NCBI GenBank assembly: GCA_035528375.1
Contig: DATKYS010000056.1
Location: forward strand, 1-9,351
Direction of reading: 5' to 3'
DNA from: a bacterium
GTDB taxonomy: Bacteria > RBG-13-66-14
Length of the DNA: 9,351 bases
Below the pieces are notes generated by a model. That model was not told where the DNA came from and made no database searches. It saw nothing but the letters and a program-made list of their open reading frames with translations. This document shows, in pieces, positions 6,295 to 9,351 of the stretch. How positions within the stretch are numbered: position 1 is the first letter of the stretch; every line of letters begins with the position of its first letter. Made by a program: the position numbers and the translations under genes.

Positions 6295-6396
6295 TTGAGT
6301 TATGAGCTGGATAGATCGGTCCCGCTGCCGCCGCAGCTCACCGCGGACCAAATCCACCGCGCGGTGGAGTACGTCGAACGTGAGGCGACGGAGTGA
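6295..6396 (+). CDS. Short 33-codon frame: N-terminal part of the endonuclease, closed by in-frame TGA
   Basis: TTG at 6295 has GAGGT 6 nt upstream and lies 17 nt after the methyltransferase stop, which is good start context. It encodes 33 residues beginning SYELDRSVPLPPQLTADQ after the initiator and ending in a probable helix (IHRAVEYVEREATE). The frame is closed by TGA at 6394-6396 and the very next codon in the same frame is the ATG of the putative endonuclease. The predicted helix would run naturally into MDVYFEQKNIFSAF. The simplest reading is one gene of about 200 codons (6295-6897) split by a nonsense mutation or sequencing error. Alternatives are a translated leader peptide with reinitiation at 6397 (GGAG at 6390-6393), or UGA readthrough. 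Confidence 0.6.
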   Translation: MSYELDRSVPLPPQLTADQIHRAVEYVEREATE

Positions 6397-6897
6397 ATGG
6401 ATGTGTACTTCGAGCAGAAGAACATCTTCAGCGCATTCGTCGGCATTCTGGGTACCCGAGCCCTCGATTCGGTATCGGTCTACGAGAAGAACCGACAGAC
6501 CGACCTCGCCCAAACCCGCTTCCCGGACCTAATTCGTAGAGGAAGCGGTGAAAGGCCATCCCCCAACGACTGCCTGGAATCAAAGGCCAGTATAAGGCCC
6601 TGGGCCGTTCAAGCCCACTACAACCACGAGGGCTGGTACATTATTTGGAGATACCTCATTGATAAAACGATGAGCATCGAAGCCGAAAAACCCGTAATCG
6701 TCTGGCGGGTTGACGTTGTATATCTAAAGTCTGCGGATTGGAAATACGAGGGGAGCGGCGCGGGGCCCGGCGGCGGCGGGCGCACGCACACCTTCGGTGT
6801 GGATAAGCCGGCGGCGAAGTTGAAGGGGAAAGCCCTTTATAAAAGGACGGACTTGACGGTTAAGAATGGCAAACCCGTACCGAAGAACCATAAATAA
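6397..6897 (+). CDS. Putative type II restriction endonuclease, PD-(D/E)XK-like
   Basis: A 166-residue protein directly after a DNA methyltransferase. A plausible PD-(D/E)XK nuclease core is visible: PD at 43-44 in TRFPDLI, then E61-S-K63 in CLESKAS, preceded by a conserved-looking FVGILGTRALDS. Further on it has aromatic stretches (HYNHEGWYIIWRY, 74-86; VIVWRVDVVYL, 100-110) and a Gly-rich GPGGGGRTHTFG loop at 123-134. Pairing with the methyltransferase and the ExK motif support a restriction enzyme, but I do not recognise the exact family. The first ATG follows an in-frame TGA, and 33 upstream codons in the same frame (6295-6396) probably belong to it, so the enzyme may be N-terminally truncated or inactive. 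Base composition is lower in GC than flanking genes. Confidence 0.7.
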   Translation: MDVYFEQKNIFSAFVGILGTRALDSVSVYEKNRQTDLAQTRFPDLIRRGSGERPSPNDCLESKASIRPWAVQAHYNHEGWYIIWRYLIDKTMSIEAEKPVIVWRVDVVYLKSADWKYEGSGAGPGGGGRTHTFGVDKPAAKLKGKALYKRTDLTVKNGKPVPKNHK

Positions 6898-6912
6898 TAA
6901 AACGTAACCAAA

Positions 6913-7566
6913 ATGCCCGCCTGGCTCATCGTTTTACTGTGCGTTTTTCCGGGGCTGCCGCTGGCGGTCTTCATTGCCCTTAATATCTCCCGGTTTTTCA
7001 GACTGGCCCGGCCCAGCCCCATGCCGCACTGGATGGCGCCGCTCATTGACAACCCCGTCCGGCGGCTCTTCTACCCGACCCGGAAAATCGTGAACGAGCT
7101 CGGCGCGGAGCCGGGGATGCGCGCGCTCGAGGTCGGACCGGGGCACGGGACGTACACCCTGGCCGTCGCCCGGCGGCTCGGGGATGCGGGAAGGCTCGTC
7201 GCCGTGGACATCCAGCCGGAAATCATCCTGCGGCTGAAGAAGCGGGTCGAGCGCGAGGGCGTGAAAAACGTCGAGGCGCGCACCGCCGACGTCAACCACC
7301 TGCCCTTCCCCGACGGCTCCTTCGATCTCGTGTACCTGATGATGGTCCTGGGCGAGATTCCCGACCACCTCGGGGCGCTGCGCGAATTCAAGCGGGTACT
7401 CAAGCCGGTTGGGCGCCTGGCCCTGCAGGAATGGCTGCCCGACCCCGACTACCATCCGGCGGGAACCTTGGTTAAATGGTGCGCGGAGGCAGGTCTGGCC
7501 TGCACGGCGAAGCGGGGGGGCTTCTTCAACTACACTTTGATTTTCACCCCGGCGGGCGGGAATTAA
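6913..7566 (+). CDS. Membrane-anchored class I SAM-dependent methyltransferase
   Basis: A 217-residue protein with an N-terminal hydrophobic helix (about 4-25) and a cytosolic methyltransferase domain of the Methyltransf_11/25 (UbiE-like) kind. Motif I is LEVGPGHGTYT at 72-82, the acidic SAM-ribose ligand is D99 in VAVDIQPE, motif II-like DGSFDLVYL is at 134-142, and LKPVGRLALQEW (163-174) is the typical post-motif strand. The substrate-binding part after 175 is short, so the substrate may be small or membrane-bound (for example a lipid or quinone); this is inference. It begins 15 nt after the endonuclease stop without a clear Shine-Dalgarno site and ends 1 nt before the next gene. High GC composition returns here. 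Confidence 0.85.
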   Translation: MPAWLIVLLCVFPGLPLAVFIALNISRFFRLARPSPMPHWMAPLIDNPVRRLFYPTRKIVNELGAEPGMRALEVGPGHGTYTLAVARRLGDAGRLVAVDIQPEIILRLKKRVEREGVKNVEARTADVNHLPFPDGSFDLVYLMMVLGEIPDHLGALREFKRVLKPVGRLALQEWLPDPDYHPAGTLVKWCAEAGLACTAKRGGFFNYTLIFTPAGGN

Positions 7567-7567
7567 A

Positions 7568-7999
7568 ATGCCGGCGCAGCTCCCCTGGTACCGTTTGATT
7601 ATCTGGTTCGCGTTGGGGCTGGCGGCGGCGGTGACGGCGACGCTCGTATGCTCCCAGTCGGTGGTGGAGCCGCTGGAGGGGCGGACCTACGACGCCGTCA
7701 GCGACTCGCCGCTGGGCGGGGTCGAGGTGATCGTCTGGCCGGTGGACCCGCCCAAAAACTTCGACCCGGCGGACTACGACGCCGAATCGGGGCCCGACGG
7801 CCGTTTTTTCATCCCCATCCCGAAAAAGCTCTACCCGGTGATTCTGAGCCTGCGCGCCGACGGTTACGCCCCGCAGCAGACGGTGGCGGCGGGGCCGGGC
7901 AACCTGGCGGTGGCGCTCACCCGCGCCGAGGTGGTGACTCCGCCGGCGGTCCTGCCCCCGGAGCCGACCGACGCCGGGCCCACCACCGAGGAACCCTAA
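7568..7999 (+). CDS. Membrane-anchored protein with carboxypeptidase-regulatory-like (Ig-fold) domain
   Basis: A 143-residue protein. Residues 9-28 form one hydrophobic segment, an uncleaved anchor or signal peptide (no proper lipobox: the residue before the cysteine is Val). Residues 36-118 match the pattern of a carboxypeptidase regulatory-like/transthyretin-like beta fold: LEGRTYDAVSDSPLGGVEVIVW, then SGPDGRFFIPIP, then YPVILSLRADGYAP. The tail (119-143) is rich in Pro, Thr and acidic residues and probably disordered. The domain would sit outside the membrane; such domains usually bind or scaffold and are not enzymes. The start is 1 nt after the previous stop, so translation is likely coupled to the membrane-anchored methyltransferase; 19 nt then separate it from the dehydrogenase. 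No specific function can be given. Confidence 0.75.
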   Translation: MPAQLPWYRLIIWFALGLAAAVTATLVCSQSVVEPLEGRTYDAVSDSPLGGVEVIVWPVDPPKNFDPADYDAESGPDGRFFIPIPKKLYPVILSLRADGYAPQQTVAAGPGNLAVALTRAEVVTPPAVLPPEPTDAGPTTEEP

Positions 8000-8018
8000 C
8001 CTTTCACGGGAGGCACCT

Positions 8019-9020
8019 TTGCGGATATTGGTTTTCCTGAGCCGCGACTGGGAAACCCAGCGCGAGGTGGCGTCGGACATAAAGCAGGCGGTGGCCTTGA
8101 CCGGCGGCTCCGACCTGGACTCCGACGGCGAGCCGGACATCACCGTCGTCCCCAGCCGGGACCGGGAGGAGTACGAGCGGGAGCTGCCCCAGGCGGAGAT
8201 CCTGTTCGCGTGGAGCCTCTCCCCGGAGCGGCTGGCGCTCGCCGAGCGTCTGCGGTGGGTTCAGCTCGCCTCGGCGGGCGTGGAGCGCGTCCCGGTGGGG
8301 GAGATAGTCGGGCGGGGGATTTTGTTGACCAACGCCCGGGGGGTGCACTCGGTGGCGGTGGCGGAGCACGCGCTGGCGCTTTTATTGGTCCTGGCGCGGC
8401 GGCTGCCCGAGGTCGTGCGGCGTCAGTCCGAGCGGCGCTGGGACCCCGACGCCGTGGCGTACCGGCAGGCCCTGTTGGCCGGAAAACGGGCGGCGATTCT
8501 CGGTTTCGGGAGCATCGGGGTGGAGATAGGCCGGCGGCTGGCCGGCTTCGGGGTGGATGTGTGGGCGATGGTGAATCGTCCACGGCTGGTGCGCGAGGCG
8601 AGCCGGGTCTTCGGCGGCGACGGCTGGCGGGAGATGCTGGGCGGCGCGGACTTCATCTTCAACTGCCTCCCCGAGACCGACGCGACCCGGGGCTGGCTCG
8701 ACGCGGAGCGGCTGGCCGCCTGCAAGCGGGGGGCGCTTCTGGTGAGCGTGGGCCGCGGCGCCACCGTGGACGAGGCGGCCCTGACGAAGGCCCTGGCCGA
8801 GGGGCGTCTCGGCGGCGCGGCGGTGGACGTACTGGAAACCGAGCCGCTGCCCGCAGACTCCTCCCTGTGGACCACGCCCAACCTATTAATTACCCCCCAC
8901 GTGGCGGGCCTGACCGAGGGGATGTTCGCGGCCGTCACCGGGCTTTTCACGGAGAATCTGCGGCGGTTCCTGACGGGGCGGGAGCTGATGAACGTGGTTG
9001 ACCCCGCGCGGGGGTATTAG
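8019..9020 (+). CDS. D-isomer-specific 2-hydroxyacid dehydrogenase
   Basis: A 333-residue NAD(P)-dependent cytosolic oxidoreductase that interconverts 2-keto acids and D-2-hydroxy acids (family of phosphoglycerate, glyoxylate/hydroxypyruvate and D-lactate dehydrogenases). The nucleotide-binding GFGSIG is at 162-167. The catalytic triad is R246 (SVGRG), E275 (VDVLETEP) and H294 (TPHVAG), with the spacing of the family; NCLPETDATRG (215-225) is also typical. After the second Rossmann strand the sequence is VNRPR instead of an acidic residue, which suggests NADP(H) rather than NAD; this is inference. The start is TTG at 8019, with GGGAGG 5 nt upstream and a good MRILVF beginning. It is the last gene of the row and is followed by a strong terminator. 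The substrate is unknown; no serine pathway genes are nearby. Confidence 0.92.
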   Translation: MRILVFLSRDWETQREVASDIKQAVALTGGSDLDSDGEPDITVVPSRDREEYERELPQAEILFAWSLSPERLALAERLRWVQLASAGVERVPVGEIVGRGILLTNARGVHSVAVAEHALALLLVLARRLPEVVRRQSERRWDPDAVAYRQALLAGKRAAILGFGSIGVEIGRRLAGFGVDVWAMVNRPRLVREASRVFGGDGWREMLGGADFIFNCLPETDATRGWLDAERLAACKRGALLVSVGRGATVDEAALTKALAEGRLGGAAVDVLETEPLPADSSLWTTPNLLITPHVAGLTEGMFAAVTGLFTENLRRFLTGRELMNVVDPARGY

Positions 9021-9038
9021 GCGGCGGGCGTCGGCCCG

Positions 9039-9061
9039 GTTGCGATGACGTAGGGGCCGAC
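9039..9061 (+). repeat. 23-nt direct repeat, first copy (5' part of the terminator unit)
   Basis: The 23 nt from GTTGCGATGACG through the first arm of the terminator are repeated exactly at 9329-9351. The distance between the copies is 290 nt. Confidence 0.85.
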
Positions 9062-9082
9062 CTTTAGGTCGGCCCGTTTTTT
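9054..9082 (+). terminator. Intrinsic terminator after the 2-hydroxyacid dehydrogenase
   Basis: A perfect 9-bp stem GGGCCGACC (9054-9062) and GGTCGGCCC (9067-9075) with TTTA loop is followed by G and six T residues (9077-9082). It lies 33 nt after the dehydrogenase stop and would end the whole plus-strand gene row. The stem and flanks are shared with the minus-strand terminator at 1491-1532. Confidence 0.92.
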
Positions 9083-9104
9083 CATAGGTAGCCCTCACCC
9101 CCAT

Positions 9105-9127
9105 CCCCTCTCCCACGGGGAGAGGGG
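9105..9127. repeat. 10-bp-stem hairpin in the repeat block
   Basis: CCCCTCTCCC (9105-9114) pairs perfectly with GGGAGAGGGG (9118-9127) around a 3-nt loop ACG. It is preceded by CCCTCACCCC and resembles the hairpin part of the 53-nt unit without the GGCGCGCC palindrome. Confidence 0.7.
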
Positions 9128-9181
9128 GGCCGTGCCGACCCTCACCCCCATTCCCGTTGGCGCGCCGCTCGCTAAACGTAG

Positions 9182-9203
9182 GGCGGGGAATCCTTTCCCC
9201 GCC
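9182..9203. repeat. 9-bp-stem hairpin repeat, copy 2
   Basis: GGCGGGGAA and TTCCCCGCC pair around a TCCT loop, preceded by CGTAG and followed by GC. It is the inverted homologue of 1408-1429, with two inner base pairs swapped but pairing kept. Confidence 0.8.
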
Positions 9204-9210
9204 GCTTTCG

Positions 9211-9263
9211 CCCCTACCCTCACCCCGGCCCGTCGGCGCGCCGCTCCCTGAAAGGGAGAGGGG
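9211..9263 (-). repeat. 53-nt intergenic repeat unit, copy B
   Basis: Aligned without gaps to the reverse complement of 1336-1388, it is identical at 48 of 53 positions. It holds GGCGCGCC at 9235-9242 flanked by C and G, and a CTCCCT...AGGGAG hairpin with AA in the loop region. Confidence 0.85.
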
Positions 9264-9297
9264 ACTGCTGCACCCCTCTCCCCAGCCCGTAGGCGCG

Positions 9298-9318
9298 CCT
9301 CCCCCCAAAGGGGGGAGG
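9298..9318. repeat. C/G hairpin joined to a GGCGCGCC palindrome
   Basis: CCTCCCCCC (9298-9306) and GGGGGGAGG (9310-9318) pair around AAA, directly adjoining GGCGCGCC at 9292-9299. It is the inverted counterpart of 1291-1313, which lacks the palindrome. Confidence 0.7.
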
Positions 9319-9328
9319 GGACATGCAT

Positions 9329-9351
9329 GTTGCGATGACGTAGGGGCCGAC
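9329..9351 (+). repeat. 23-nt direct repeat, second copy, cut by the window end
   Basis: Exact copy of 9039-9061. It probably continues into another terminator-like hairpin outside the window, which cannot be confirmed here. Confidence 0.8.

Larger units (their letters stand above)
9021..9351. repeat. Gene-free palindromic repeat block at the window end
   Basis: This stretch of 331 bp holds no credible gene. In order it carries the terminator at 9054-9082, a 10-bp hairpin at 9105-9127, a GGCGCGCC palindrome at 9159-9166, the hairpin at 9182-9203, the 53-nt unit copy B at 9211-9263, another GGCGCGCC at 9292-9299 joined to a C/G hairpin at 9298-9318, and the beginning of a further terminator-like unit at 9329-9351 cut by the window end. 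CCCTCACCCC recurs at 9092, 9139 and 9217. Frames on the minus strand here encode only low-complexity repeat peptides. Confidence 0.85.

Noticed and set aside
6394-6396. TGA as selenocysteine, or as a reassigned sense codon
   Set aside because: TGA ends the epimerase and the DNA methyltransferase normally, and prfB keeps a UGA sensor. No convincing stem-loop of the bacterial selenocysteine type follows 6396, and a restriction enzyme is an unlikely selenoprotein.
6302-6532. 76-residue plus-strand open frame (MSWIDRSRCRR...)
   Set aside because: It is out of frame with the endonuclease reading (6295-6897), Arg/Ser-rich and without a ribosome binding site of note.
9021-9351. CRISPR array or integron attachment sites
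   Set aside because: The repeats are of different kinds, are not evenly spaced with unique spacers, and no cas or integrase gene is present.

Overview
The window is bacterial, GC-rich chromosomal DNA that uses the standard genetic code. The bacterial assignment rests on a release factor 2 gene with the classic in-frame UGA frameshift, a PrmC gene, Shine-Dalgarno sites, sigma70-type promoters and intrinsic terminators. Protein-level features do not name a phylum. The dense GC-rich palindromic intergenic repeats look like those in assembled genomes of poorly characterised candidate phyla, but that is only an impression.

Layout. A small membrane protein with a C-terminal zinc ribbon (minus strand, 27-353) is divergent from prmC (plus strand, 440-1285), which encodes the methyltransferase that modifies the GGQ glutamine of release factors. 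A 276-bp gene-free block of palindromic repeats (1286-1561) separates prmC from a convergent M20-family metallopeptidase (minus, 1562-2896). It holds an intrinsic terminator for the peptidase. The peptidase and an NAD-dependent epimerase/dehydratase (plus, 3019-4065) diverge from a compact region in which promoters for both strands overlap on one ATTATAAT palindrome.

Downstream, prfB (RF2) starts at 4269, reads 22 codons to CTT TGA C, shifts +1 and continues to 5385. Its stop overlaps by 8 nt the start of a beta-class DNA methyltransferase (5378-6277). Next comes a PD-(D/E)XK-type putative restriction endonuclease whose reading frame (6295-6897) is interrupted by one in-frame TGA at 6394, directly followed by ATG. 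This lower-GC restriction-modification pair sits inside an otherwise GC-rich gene row and was probably acquired by transfer.

The row continues with a membrane-anchored SAM methyltransferase (6913-7566), a membrane-anchored protein with a carboxypeptidase-regulatory-like (Ig-like) domain (7568-7999) and a D-2-hydroxyacid dehydrogenase (8019-9020). Gaps are very small and a strong terminator follows at 9054-9082. Everything from 4269 to 9020 could be one transcript, with the RF2-coupled methyltransferase as its second gene.

The window ends in a second gene-free repeat block (9021-9351). It carries the same modules as the first block in inverted orientation: the same terminator stem, a hairpin with compensatory base changes, and a 53-nt unit identical at 48 positions. 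The most interesting points are the UGA-centred arrangement (an RF2 gene regulated by UGA, coupled to a restriction system whose nuclease frame contains UGA) and the structure-preserving intergenic repeats. No CRISPR array, tRNA, rRNA or transposase was seen.
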